DNA of 30,930 bases from a virus, in IMG/VR virus record IMGVR_UViG_3300030331_001697, positions 1-30,930 of that record; one strand, given 5' to 3'. Shown here piece by piece: positions 1 through 8,131 of this stretch. Made by a program: the position numbers and the translations under genes. Under the pieces are notes generated by a model. The model worked only from the letters and a program-made list of their open reading frames with translations, did not search any database and was not told where the DNA came from. Numbering within the stretch: the stretch's first letter is position 1; each line of letters begins with the position of its first letter.

Positions 1-800
1 TTTTTTAAATTAGAATATATTTCTATTTGTTCTTTACTTAATTGCACATATCTTTTTACATATATTTTTGGTGGTAAGTCTAAACACTTTTCTTTTATTG
101 CTCTGTAAGAAAAACTTTTTATTTTATCTTTTAACTCATCGACATTTTGATAATCATAAGGTATCATAGTTTGCCTAAAACCATCTCTTGTTAAAGGCCT
201 GAGTTTAGCGTATCTAGCTCTAAAAGAATAGTAACTTGAAAAACCTAATAATCCTTTTTTTAAAAACTCACATTGTGCATATAAGTCTAACGGGTTTTTC
301 GTTACAGGTGATCCTGTCATAGCTCTTTTGTATATTATATTTTCTGCTAACTTTATTATATTTTTTGTCCTTTTAGCTTTTGGATTTTTTATAGTCGTAC
401 TCTCATCTATTACCATGAACATATTTTTTTCATGATCTTTAACTAATTTTTTTGCTACCTTCATGCCTGACTGTATAGAAAAAGACTCTACATTCATTAT
501 ATACCAGTTTAATAAGTTAGGATCATATTCAAACTCATCTACTTTATGTATATAAATTTTATTTCTAGCAGAGCTGTGTGTGTTTATTTCGTGCATCCAA
601 TTGTGCGTAACACTATTAGGTGCTATAGCTAATACCACATTAATTTTTTTTTCTGTCCACAAATACACAGCGTTATCTATTGCTACTTTTGTTTTACCTG
701 TACCCATACCCATAGTAAGAAAAAAATAATCAAACTTGGCTCCTTTTATAAGAGCTTCACGCTGATGTTCTAAAGGTTTTGTTTTATATTTAAATGTCAT
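1..800 (-). CDS. SNF2-type DEAD/DEAH-box helicase, N-terminal part (cut by window edge)
   Basis: Reading the reverse strand from the ATG at 800 gives an open frame of 266 codons that runs off the left edge. Visible motifs are Q-like 'KPLEHQREAL' at residues 8-17, Walker A GMGTGKT at 31-37, Walker B IDEST at 131-135 and motif III TGSP at 162-165, in the order and spacing of the first RecA-like domain of SNF2/SF2 helicases. The second ATPase domain must lie outside the window. Phage SNF2 helicases are usually found with replication or recombination genes and act as DNA translocases. The gene is transcribed away from the replication block from a promoter overlapping that of the plus-strand operon. 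The family call is sure; the exact role (replication, recombination or anti-defence) is not known. Confidence 0.9.
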   Translation of the reverse strand, partial: MTFKYKTKPLEHQREALIKGAKFDYFFLTMGMGTGKTKVAIDNAVYLWTEKKINVVLAIAPNSVTHNWMHEINTHSSARNKIYIHKVDEFEYDPNLLNWYIMNVESFSIQSGMKVAKKLVKDHEKNMFMVIDESTTIKNPKAKRTKNIIKLAENIIYKRAMTGSPVTKNPLDLYAQCEFLKKGLLGFSSYYSFRARYAKLRPLTRDGFRQTMIPYDYQNVDELKDKIKSFSYRAIKEKCLDLPPKIYVKRYVQLSKEQIEIYSNLK

Positions 801-823
801 TTACAGATTATATTGGCTTTTTT

Positions 824-852
824 ATGATATTGTAGGATTTTTATGTTGACAA
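824..852 (-). promoter_or_regulatory. Sigma70-like promoter for the leftward helicase gene
   Basis: On the minus strand TTGTCA (852-847) is followed after 17 bases by TATCAT (829-824), about 24 bases before the helicase ATG at 800. Its -35 box overlaps the plus-strand -35 box in the opposite orientation. Predicted from hexamer match and spacing only. Confidence 0.5.
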
Positions 853-874
853 TGCAAGTGTAAATTATTAAGGT
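846..874 (+). promoter_or_regulatory. Candidate promoter of the rightward replication operon
   Basis: A consensus TTGACA (846-851) is followed after 17 bases by a weak TAAGGT (869-874), upstream of the strong Shine-Dalgarno GAAGGAG (886-892) and the ATG at 899. The -10 box is poor, so the -35 box is the main evidence. Confidence 0.4.
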
Positions 875-898
875 ACAAAAATAACGAAGGAGTGAAAC

Positions 899-1483
899 AT
901 GAATGAAGAAGTAAAAATGACGATTGACGTAGAGGATAATAAATTAGGACAGTTAAGAGATTTAATCTTAGACATGACTAAAAACGAGAAAGCTATTGAG
1001 GATCTTAAGTCAGCTTTATCCACTCTTAATGAACAACAAAGACAATTATCTGAAGTGTCTATACCAGAGAAGATGAAAGAGCTGGGACTAAAAGAGTTTG
1101 TCACTAACGATGGTGACAAAGTGACGACTAGAAGTTTCTACACAGCTTATTTACCAACTAAAAAATCTTGTGAAAAGAACAAAGAATTAGCTATGCGAAG
1201 AGCAGCAGGTATAACTTGGTTGGAAAATAATAATGCAGGAACTTTAATTAAAAATACTTTAAGCATACCTTTTGACAGAAGTGATTATAGTAAATCATTA
1301 GGTTTGAAAGAAAAATTACAAGCCGAAGGATATCCTGTTATACTAGACGAAACAGTAAATGCAAGGTCTTTACAATCTCATATAAATGAGTTGAAAGAAA
1401 GTGGTCAACATGTCAATGACGAATTGTTTAAAGTGTATCACAAAACTGAAACTATAATTAAGAAAGGAAAAAACGATGAGTGA
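899..1483 (+). CDS. Conserved phage protein preceding the SSB-like gene, function unknown
   Basis: This 194-aa protein starts at an ATG with GAAGGAG seven bases upstream. Residues about 10-60 are charged and helical (coiled-coil-like). The C-terminal half carries the pattern 'ITWLENNNAGTLIKN' and 'ETVNARSLQSHINELKESG', which I recall from a widespread phage family usually placed next to a single-strand DNA-binding protein. Its function is not established as far as I know. It is the first gene of the replication operon and overlaps the SSB-like gene by 8 bases. The context suggests a DNA replication or recombination accessory role, which is inference. Confidence 0.7.
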   Translation: MNEEVKMTIDVEDNKLGQLRDLILDMTKNEKAIEDLKSALSTLNEQQRQLSEVSIPEKMKELGLKEFVTNDGDKVTTRSFYTAYLPTKKSCEKNKELAMRRAAGITWLENNNAGTLIKNTLSIPFDRSDYSKSLGLKEKLQAEGYPVILDETVNARSLQSHINELKESGQHVNDELFKVYHKTETIIKKGKNDE

Positions 1484-2255
1484 TGTAGCAATAAAGAAAA
1501 ATAATTTACCAGCAGTAAATGACTGGAAAAAAGATGCAGGTATGGGGTTTGAAGAAGCCTCTTCTGATGAGTTTAAGTTACCTTTAATTAAGATAATTTA
1601 TTCTAGCAGTATGCCTGATGTTGAAAAAACTGTAGATGGTAAACCAGTCAGTGAAGGTTGCATTTACAATCAAACTAGCGAAAGAGCTTATGCTGGAGAA
1701 GCTGGTATATTAGTAGTACCTTGTTATTACAAAAGAAGTTTTAATGAGTGGGCTCCTTTAGAAGATGGCAACAACAGACCTGTTGCTGTGCATAAAAACA
1801 AGCCAGAGGGGACAGTTAGAAACGGAAACAAAGATGAGTTACCTAATGGTAATTATGTTGAAGATACTGGTAACTGGTTTGTTATGATATTAGACTCTAA
1901 GTATCAAGTTATTGAAGAGGGTTTAATTACAATGAAATCTACTCAAAAGAAAAAAGCAACTGAGTGGTTACAAAAACTTAAAAGCAACCAAATAGACGGA
2001 CAAACACCTCCAGGTTATAAGTGTGTTTACAGACTTAGCACTGTAAGACAAAAAAGTGGCACTTATAAATATTGGGGTTGGCAAATTAGGTTTGATAGAT
2101 TTTTAGAAGAGTCTGATAAAAAAGACGCTACTACATATGTTAAAGCAAAAAACTTTGCACATCATGCTAAAGAATTTAATTTGTATTATGGTCCAGATAA
2201 TCAAGAGCAAAACGATAATCCTAATACGAAAGAAGCAAAAGAAGTACCCTTCTAA
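1476..2255 (+). CDS. Single-stranded DNA-binding protein-like
   Basis: 259 aa. The body is rich in beta-strand-like segments with aromatic residues (for example 'KYWGWQIRFDRFLEE'), and the C-terminus is a hydrophilic tail ending in Val-Pro-Phe. That ending matches the acidic DDDIPF-type tip through which bacterial and phage SSBs recruit partner proteins. It sits directly before the primase gene (one-base overlap) and after a family often paired with SSB. Expected role: coating single-stranded DNA at the fork and recruiting primase and polymerase. The call rests on the tail and context rather than on a recognised OB-fold signature. Confidence 0.65.
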   Translation: MSDVAIKKNNLPAVNDWKKDAGMGFEEASSDEFKLPLIKIIYSSSMPDVEKTVDGKPVSEGCIYNQTSERAYAGEAGILVVPCYYKRSFNEWAPLEDGNNRPVAVHKNKPEGTVRNGNKDELPNGNYVEDTGNWFVMILDSKYQVIEEGLITMKSTQKKKATEWLQKLKSNQIDGQTPPGYKCVYRLSTVRQKSGTYKYWGWQIRFDRFLEESDKKDATTYVKAKNFAHHAKEFNLYYGPDNQEQNDNPNTKEAKEVPF

Positions 2256-3811
2256 TGTTTCATAAGGAGCTGCATAAGTTATTTGCTGCTTATCCTAAAT
2301 CATTTGTGAAACTCTCTCTTACGGGAGAGAGTGGATCAAATGGTAAAAAAGAAGCACGATACATAACAGTACAAGAAAACATCAGTCCTAAAGTATGGAA
2401 GGATCATTTAGATGGTAAATACAGAATAGGCTTAAGACCAGAGTTAGATGATGAATGTGTATGGGCTTGTATTGATATAGATCCTAACGATTATAAAAAT
2501 TATTCTAAAAAGAAAACTATAGACATTATTTCAAATTTTGATTTACCTTTTATTCCTGTGGTGTCTAAATCAGGAGGGTTACACTTATTTATTTTTTTTA
2601 CTAAACCCGCAAAGATAGACAAAGTAAAACTAAAATTACAAAAATATAATGAACAATATTTTTTAGCTAACGAGATATTTCCCTGTAATAAAACAATCAA
2701 CATGCCGTATTATAACATGAATGCAACGATGGAGTTTGCATACAACAATCAGCATACACCAGTTTTAGTTGGTCAATTTATAGAATTAATTAAATTAAAA
2801 GCAATAGATCCTCAAAAGTTTTATAATTCACAAATAGAAGAATATGATGTCGAAAGAGATTGGAAACACTTTCCGCCATGTGTTCAAAAATTAGTGCAAG
2901 AAGGTTGGTCTGGTGGTATGCGGCACCAATTTTTATACAACGTATGTGTGTTAGAGATAAAAAAATCACCAGGTATAAATTACTCTGATTTAAATGTAAT
3001 TATGCAACAAAGAAATAAACAAATTTTTAGTAAGCCGTTACCAGAAACTGAAGTATCGCAAATGACTAAAACTATTCACAAAGAAGGATATGGCTTTCAA
3101 TGTCCTCCTAAACATTCTGAGTTTGCACCTATTTGTAATTATGAAGTTTGCAAAACAAGAAGACTAGGGAGAGGAGATGATACACCATCTATCATAGATA
3201 AATTTACAAACATTACTTACGTGCAAGATACAAAAAATACTTGGTTTGATTTTGAATATGAAGGACAAAGAGTTACAGTAACACCTGATGATATGAAAGA
3301 CGAAAAAAGTTGGAGGGTAAAATTATTACGATACAGAATCTACTGGCTCACACTACCTAAACCTAGAAAAGGCATTAGTCCATTTGAAATGTTAATGAAA
3401 AGTATAGTAGAGAAATCTGTTGAAAGCACAGAGCATAAATACACAGATACAGTAGAGGAAGAAAAATATGAAACACTTAAAAAGTTTTTTGAAAGTCATA
3501 TAGAACAAGACAGGTTTGAAAAATTAAAAGATGGCTATGTTGTATTAGATAGTAATACCAACATATGTTATTTTAAAAAGATAACTATAGCTAATTTTTT
3601 AAATAAAAGTGGCACTAGAACTTTTGCAAATCCGATGGCAGCATTACGTATGTTAGATTGTAAAAAGTTAGACTATCATGAAGGTGAAAAAAATGTTTGG
3701 AGTGTTAAGATGCCTGAGTTTGTAAAACATAAAACAATAAAGAAAAAAGTAAAAGAAGATGTAAGCGAGATGGATGATGAGTATCACACAGGAAAATTTA
3801 GAACTTCATAG
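2255..3811 (+). CDS. DNA primase, archaeo-eukaryotic (AEP) type
   Basis: 518 aa. The catalytic DxD is seen as 'ACIDIDPND' (D74, D76), and the second motif as 'SKSGGLHLF' (residues 104-112), which contains the conserved Ser and His of AEP primases, including those of the TOTE-conflict and phage groups. A second region has 'FPPCVQKLVQEG' (C209) and 'GFQCPPKHSEFAPICNYEVC' (C283, C294, C299). These four cysteines resemble the PriCT/PriL-like Fe-S or zinc domain that follows many phage AEP domains. The C-terminal third (about 310-518) is not recognised and lacks a visible Walker A, so the helicase function is supplied separately, probably by the next gene. It overlaps its neighbours on both sides (1 and 38 bases). 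Expected role: primer synthesis. Confidence 0.85.
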   Translation: MFHKELHKLFAAYPKSFVKLSLTGESGSNGKKEARYITVQENISPKVWKDHLDGKYRIGLRPELDDECVWACIDIDPNDYKNYSKKKTIDIISNFDLPFIPVVSKSGGLHLFIFFTKPAKIDKVKLKLQKYNEQYFLANEIFPCNKTINMPYYNMNATMEFAYNNQHTPVLVGQFIELIKLKAIDPQKFYNSQIEEYDVERDWKHFPPCVQKLVQEGWSGGMRHQFLYNVCVLEIKKSPGINYSDLNVIMQQRNKQIFSKPLPETEVSQMTKTIHKEGYGFQCPPKHSEFAPICNYEVCKTRRLGRGDDTPSIIDKFTNITYVQDTKNTWFDFEYEGQRVTVTPDDMKDEKSWRVKLLRYRIYWLTLPKPRKGISPFEMLMKSIVEKSVESTEHKYTDTVEEEKYETLKKFFESHIEQDRFEKLKDGYVVLDSNTNICYFKKITIANFLNKSGTRTFANPMAALRMLDCKKLDYHEGEKNVWSVKMPEFVKHKTIKKKVKEDVSEMDDEYHTGKFRTS

Positions 3812-5402
3812 ACATAAAGTTCTTCACAGGAAAACTATTAAAATATTTGGACCACCAGGCACGGGTAAAACACACACACTTGTAGAGAGAGTATTAAAAG
3901 GCCATTTAAAAAAAGGTGTCAAACCAATAGACATTGCATTTATTTCTTTTACAAACAAAGCAGTTAACACAGCAATTGATAGAGCAATAAAAGCTTTTCC
4001 ACAATATGATAGTGATGACTTTGCAAGATTTAAAACATTACATAAATACTGTAGACGATATTTTGAAGAGGAAGTGTTTGATCCAAAAGCTTGTATGTTA
4101 GATTATGCTTTACAAGCTAGCATAATTAAAAGAAGCGATACCAGGTTGTCTGATGATAATTTTACTTATAAAGATTGGTCACTAGGTGTGTATGATAAAG
4201 CAAGAAACATGATGGAGGAGCCAGTCAAAGTATACAAAAGAGAACAGTCAAAAATGGATAGCCTGGATGTGTTTTTAAGAAAGATAGATACTTATGAGCA
4301 TTACAAAAAAGATAGTTTTATAGATTTTACTGACATGATTGAAAGAACCATTAAAGAGGTAGACTTTCCAAAGTTAGAAATATTAATATTAGATGAAGCT
4401 CAGGACTTTACACCTTTACAATGGAGTGTGCTATATAAAATGGCGCAGGGTGCAAAAAGAATATATTTAGCAGGAGATGATGATCAAGGTATTTATAAAT
4501 TTAATGGCAGCGATCCTAAATATTTTACAACATACTTTCCAGGGCGTAAAGTTATATTAAGACAAACAAGAAGATTTGGTGAAGCCATACATCATTTTAG
4601 TCAGATTATTAGAAGAGGTATACTAGATAGTATAGAGAAGGATTATGATTCATTTAAAAAAGATGGTTATGTAAAAAGATATTTGAACTTTGCTGAAATA
4701 CCAATAGGAGAGCTACCTGGAACATGGTATTTACTGGGCAGAGTTAATACTACTGTTAACGAACTCCGGGCTTGCGCAAAAGATGCTGGATTATACTATG
4801 GAGATAATAGAGGTAATAAATCTTTTGATACAAAACAATGGAGAGCTATAAAGTCTTGGACAAGAATCAGTAAAGGTAAATCTATAAAAAAACATGATGC
4901 TGAAATTATGATGCGATATATAAGAGAGATAAAAGACCATAGTTATAGAAGAACTTCTTTTTGGATAGAGCTTCCAGATACACATGAATATGATTTTGAT
5001 GGTTTGTGTGATTGGTGCGGATTAAATTTAAATGATGCAGCAGCTACTAAACCTTGGTGGGAGATATTACAAAGAAATTTTACAGCAAGTCAAACAGAAT
5101 ATTTTATAAGATTGTTAAAAAGATATGGTCAAGATAGTTTAGATAATGAACCACAAATAATAATTGATACGATACATAGTGTCAAAGGTGGAGAAGCAAA
5201 TAATGTTTTGTTATATTCAAAAGCAAATTATCCATCCTCGTTTAAAAACAAAAAATCAGCAGATGATAAATCTGATGAAAAAAGAGTTTATTACACAGGA
5301 GCCACGAGAGCTAGAGATACTTTACATATACTATCTAGTAATTATAGGTATAATTATCCTATAGGAGAGGATTATTTAATTTATTTAAGGGAGAAAAAAT
5401 AA
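3774..5402 (+). CDS. SF1 DNA helicase, UvrD/PcrA-like
   Basis: 542 aa with the full SF1A motif set: Walker A GPPGTGKT (26-33), motif Ia 'ISFTNKA' (57-63), DEAQ (207-210), 'GDDDQGIYKF' (234-243), motif V 'DTIHSVKGGE' (about 465-474) and motif VI 'YYTGATRARDTL' (about 506-517). It is shorter than UvrD, like phage Dda-type enzymes. No DnaB/gp4-type helicase is visible in the window, so this 3'-5' type motor may be the replication helicase partner of the AEP primase, which is inference. Two tandem ATGs lie at 3774 and 3777. The gene overlaps the primase by 38 bases, suggesting coupled translation. Confidence 0.92.
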   Translation: MMSITQENLELHRHKVLHRKTIKIFGPPGTGKTHTLVERVLKGHLKKGVKPIDIAFISFTNKAVNTAIDRAIKAFPQYDSDDFARFKTLHKYCRRYFEEEVFDPKACMLDYALQASIIKRSDTRLSDDNFTYKDWSLGVYDKARNMMEEPVKVYKREQSKMDSLDVFLRKIDTYEHYKKDSFIDFTDMIERTIKEVDFPKLEILILDEAQDFTPLQWSVLYKMAQGAKRIYLAGDDDQGIYKFNGSDPKYFTTYFPGRKVILRQTRRFGEAIHHFSQIIRRGILDSIEKDYDSFKKDGYVKRYLNFAEIPIGELPGTWYLLGRVNTTVNELRACAKDAGLYYGDNRGNKSFDTKQWRAIKSWTRISKGKSIKKHDAEIMMRYIREIKDHSYRRTSFWIELPDTHEYDFDGLCDWCGLNLNDAAATKPWWEILQRNFTASQTEYFIRLLKRYGQDSLDNEPQIIIDTIHSVKGGEANNVLLYSKANYPSSFKNKKSADDKSDEKRVYYTGATRARDTLHILSSNYRYNYPIGEDYLIYLREKK

Positions 5403-5470
5403 TGGAAATAATATGGATATATACAATCATAAGCACTTTTATTGGTTTACAAAATGCTGGAGTGTTATGA
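5402..5470 (+). CDS. 22-aa hydrophobic micro-ORF
   Basis: An ATG at 5402 overlaps the helicase stop by one base, with GGGAG about 10 bases upstream. It encodes a peptide of 22 residues that is mostly hydrophobic (MEIIWIYTIISTFIGL...), long enough for one membrane span. Its TGA overlaps the ATG of the next frame (ATGA at 5467-5470). It could be a true membrane micropeptide or only a translational bridge that carries ribosomes to the next gene. Confidence 0.4.
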   Translation: MEIIWIYTIISTFIGLQNAGVL

Positions 5471-5649
5471 ATTATAAATATGAAATAAATTTAAAACTAC
5501 AGTTTAAAGCGAGACCAACTAAATTTGAAGTAGAATCAAAATTATTTGATGTGTTAAAAAATGGTTTTGTTTTAAAAAGCACTGAGGATAAAGACTATTT
5601 TGTAAAAAAGAAAACTATAAAGGAGAAAAATGAAAGAAAAATTAAGTAA
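5467..5649 (+). CDS. Small hypothetical protein (60 aa)
   Basis: I prefer the ATG at 5467 (GGAG at 5459-5462, ATGA overlap with the upstream micro-ORF) over the more upstream in-frame ATG at 5413, which has no Shine-Dalgarno sequence and lies inside the micro-ORF. The 60-aa product, MNYKYEINLKLQ..., is basic at the end (KKKTIKEKNERKIK). I recognise no family. It overlaps the DUF3310 gene by 20 bases. Confidence 0.5.
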   Translation: MNYKYEINLKLQFKARPTKFEVESKLFDVLKNGFVLKSTEDKDYFVKKKTIKEKNERKIK

Positions 5650-5956
5650 AACATTACTAGAATTTTTTGAAAAAAATAAAGAGATACCAAAAGAAACAGT
5701 TGAGGAGTTTCAGGTAGTTCTTAATAAAGTGTATGATCATGCCTCCGATGAAGATGATGACTTATGGGACAGAGGTGGAGATCATTATAAAGATTTTAAG
5801 ATACAACCTTCACAGTTTATTAATCAAAACGATTTAGGTTTTGCTGAAGGTAATGTGATAAAATATATTTGTAGACATACAAAGAAAGATAAGAAGAAAG
5901 ATATTTTAAAAGCTATACATTATTGTGAAATGATAATAGAGCGTGATTATGAGTAA
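5630..5956 (+). CDS. DUF3310 (T7 gp1.7-like) protein
   Basis: 108 aa. The C-terminal half holds the family signature: 'DHYKDFKIQPSQFINQNDLGF' followed by 'EGNVIKYICRHTKK' and 'DILKAIHYCEMI' (residues about 51-104). DUF3310 proteins are common in phage replication blocks; T7 gp1.7 is a nucleotide kinase active on dTMP/dGMP. Whether this protein has that activity cannot be read from sequence. An N-terminal acidic stretch ('DHASDEDDDLWD') precedes the domain. It overlaps both neighbours and lies just before the polymerase, consistent with a role in nucleotide supply. Confidence 0.85.
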   Translation: MKEKLSKTLLEFFEKNKEIPKETVEEFQVVLNKVYDHASDEDDDLWDRGGDHYKDFKIQPSQFINQNDLGFAEGNVIKYICRHTKKDKKKDILKAIHYCEMIIERDYE

Positions 5957-6119
5957 AAGAAGAAAAAAATATCATCACCCTATTTTGTTAGTGCCTCCTC
6001 CCCCACCTATGTGGGTTGCAGATGAGAAAGGTAAATTACATTTGTCAGACAAAACAAAAAAAGAAATGGAAGAAAGAAAAAAAACACAAGAGATGTTGTT
6101 GGAGTTATATAAAAAATGA
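5949..6119 (+). CDS. Small hypothetical protein (56 aa)
   Basis: The ATG at 5949 lies inside the end of the DUF3310 gene (8-base overlap). The 56-aa product has a basic start (MSKRRKKYHH), a run of five prolines (VPPPPPMWV) that could bind a partner, and a charged helical C-terminus. Its TGA overlaps the next ATG (ATGA at 6116-6119). No family recognised. It is supported by the unbroken chain of overlapping starts and stops that leads to the polymerase. Confidence 0.55.
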   Translation: MSKRRKKYHHPILLVPPPPPMWVADEKGKLHLSDKTKKEMEERKKTQEMLLELYKK

Positions 6120-6220
6120 AAAACCAAGGTAGAATCATAAGCGAAACATTTTTACAGGCACTCAGCGGTCATTTAAACGGGTTTTTATTTCAAACGCAGT
6201 CTGACAGGGGGTTTCATTGA
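6116..6220 (+). CDS. 34-aa micro-ORF coupled to the DNA polymerase start
   Basis: ATG at 6116 within an ATGA overlap. It encodes 34 residues (MKNQGRIISETFLQALSGHL...) and ends in TGA at 6218-6220, which overlaps the TTG start of the polymerase (TTGA). Function unknown. Its position suggests that it sets polymerase translation by termination-reinitiation at a weak TTG start. Confidence 0.45.
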   Translation: MKNQGRIISETFLQALSGHLNGFLFQTQSDRGFH

Positions 6221-8091
6221 CAAGTTTACAGCTAACATTGAATTATAAGAGGAATATATGGTCTACACCAGTAGAATATAAAGATTTATCCGAAGCAAAA
6301 GAGATAGCTATTGATTTAGAAACTAGGGATGATGGTATCAACGAAGGATTAGGAGCTGGCTGGGCAATAAAAAAGGGCAAGATAGTTGGATTTGCTGTAG
6401 CAGTTGAAGGTTGGCAAGGTTATTATCCTATGGATCATTTTGGTGGTGGTAATTTAATAAAAGAACAGGTGCTGCAATACATGAAAGATGTATGTGCGTT
6501 ACCTTGTCGTAAGATATTTCACAACGCACCCTACGATGTGGGATGGCTTCGAGCTCATGGTATTGAGGTCAATGGGGAGATCGTCGATACCATGGTTGCT
6601 GGAGCATTAGTTGATGAGAACAGATACTCTTATAGGTTGAATAGTTTAGCAAAAGATTATCTTGGTGAGATAAAAGCAGAAAGTGATTTAATTGAAGCAG
6701 CAAAAAGTCATGGAGTAGATCCAAAAGGTGAGATGTGGAAACTACCAGCTGAACATGTTGGACATTATGCTGAACAAGATGCACGACTCACGTATCTTCT
6801 ATGGCAACGATTTAAGGTTGAGCTGCATCAACAAAATTTAGGAACTGTATGGGATTTAGAAAGAGATTTATTACCCACACTTATAGATATGAGGTGGAAA
6901 GGTGTGCGTGTAGATGTACAACAAGCAGCAATGTTAAGACAAAACTTCATAAAGAAAGAAAAAGATTTATTACATAAAATAAATAAAATGATAGGTAAAG
7001 ACATAGATATTTGGGCAGCACGCCAAATAGGATGGGCTTATGACAAGTTAGGTGTAGAGTATCCAAGAACAGAAAAATCAAAAGAGCCAAGCTTTACACA
7101 AAATTGGTTGTCAAACAGCACACATAATTTTAGTAAACTTATTGTACAAGCTAGAGAAATAAATAAATTTCACAACACTTTTTTATCAAGTATAATGAAA
7201 TATGAACACAATGGTCGGATCTTTGGTGAGATTAATCAACTGCGGTCTGATAATGGTGGAACTGTTTCTGGCAGGTTATCTATGTCAAACCCTAACCTAC
7301 AACAACTACCTGCTAGAAACAAAGATTTTGGTCCACTAATCAGAGGACTATTTTTACCAGAAGAAAAATGTGAATGGGGTAGTTTTGATTACTCACAGCA
7401 AGAGCCACGATTGGTGGTTCATTATGCTAGTAGTATTGGTGAAGGATATGAAGGTAGTCAAGAATTAGTAGAGGCCTACGCAAATGCAGATGCCGATTTT
7501 CATCAAACTGTAGCTGATATATGTGGTATTGGGCGTAAGGCCGCAAAAACTATTGGACTTGGATTAATGTATGGTATGGGTAAACACAAACTATCTACAA
7601 TGCTTGGTCTCGAATATGATGAGGCGATAACTTTGATAAATAAGTACAATGACAAAGTGCCTTTTGTTAAGCAGCTCTCAGATCGTTGTATGCGTAAAGC
7701 AAATGAGTCTGGATCTATACGAACTAAGAAAGGTCGGAAATGCAGATTTAATATGTGGGAGCCAAAAGATTTTGGTATACATACACCAGATACCTATGAA
7801 AATGCAGTAGCTAAATATGGTAGAAATAACATTAAACGTTGTTATACCTACAAAGCACTAAATAGATTGATACAAGGTAGTGCAGCTGATCAAACTAAAG
7901 CAGCAATTGTGGCTTGTAAAGAAGAATTAGACATACAACCTTTAATACAAATACATGATGAATTATGTTTTAATCTAGAAGATAGAAGCCAGATAGATAA
8001 GATTAAAAAGACTATGGAAAACTGTATGGAGTTAAATGTTCCTAGTGTTGTAGATGTAGCAATAGGAAAAAATTTTGGTGAAGCAGTATAA
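6217..8091 (+). CDS. polA: Family A DNA polymerase with 3'-5' exonuclease domain, Leu762 type
   Basis: 624 aa from a TTG start with AGGGGG a few bases upstream. The N-terminal proofreading domain has Exo I DLE (D33, E35), Exo II 'FHNAPYD' (N103, D107) and Exo III Y184/D188. The polymerase domain has motif A 'SFDYSQQEPRL' (D391), motif B R440...K444 with 'TIGLGLMYG', and motif C 'IHDEL' (H580-D581-E582). There is no 5'-3' exonuclease domain, as usual in phages. The residue matching E. coli Pol I Phe762 is Leu448; in marine viral PolA surveys this position (Phe/Tyr/Leu) has been linked with phage life style, and Leu with slower or temperate phages. It is the replicative polymerase of this phage. 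Confidence 0.95.
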   Translation: MTSLQLTLNYKRNIWSTPVEYKDLSEAKEIAIDLETRDDGINEGLGAGWAIKKGKIVGFAVAVEGWQGYYPMDHFGGGNLIKEQVLQYMKDVCALPCRKIFHNAPYDVGWLRAHGIEVNGEIVDTMVAGALVDENRYSYRLNSLAKDYLGEIKAESDLIEAAKSHGVDPKGEMWKLPAEHVGHYAEQDARLTYLLWQRFKVELHQQNLGTVWDLERDLLPTLIDMRWKGVRVDVQQAAMLRQNFIKKEKDLLHKINKMIGKDIDIWAARQIGWAYDKLGVEYPRTEKSKEPSFTQNWLSNSTHNFSKLIVQAREINKFHNTFLSSIMKYEHNGRIFGEINQLRSDNGGTVSGRLSMSNPNLQQLPARNKDFGPLIRGLFLPEEKCEWGSFDYSQQEPRLVVHYASSIGEGYEGSQELVEAYANADADFHQTVADICGIGRKAAKTIGLGLMYGMGKHKLSTMLGLEYDEAITLINKYNDKVPFVKQLSDRCMRKANESGSIRTKKGRKCRFNMWEPKDFGIHTPDTYENAVAKYGRNNIKRCYTYKALNRLIQGSAADQTKAAIVACKEELDIQPLIQIHDELCFNLEDRSQIDKIKKTMENCMELNVPSVVDVAIGKNFGEAV

Positions 8092-8096
8092 ATGGC

Positions 8097-8125
8097 TTGA
8101 CTTATCCGAGAAAATTACATATATA
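8097..8125 (+). promoter_or_regulatory. Strong sigma70-like promoter with operator-like TTATCCGA in the spacer
   Basis: TTGACT (8097-8102), 17 bases, then TATATA (8120-8125), six bases after the polymerase stop. The spacer begins with TTATCCGAGAA at 8102-8112, a one-mismatch form of the TTATCCGATAA palindrome found in three later promoters. It would start an RNA near 8132 that covers the structured leader and the gene at 8377. Confidence 0.6.
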
Positions 8126-8131
8126 TAGTAT

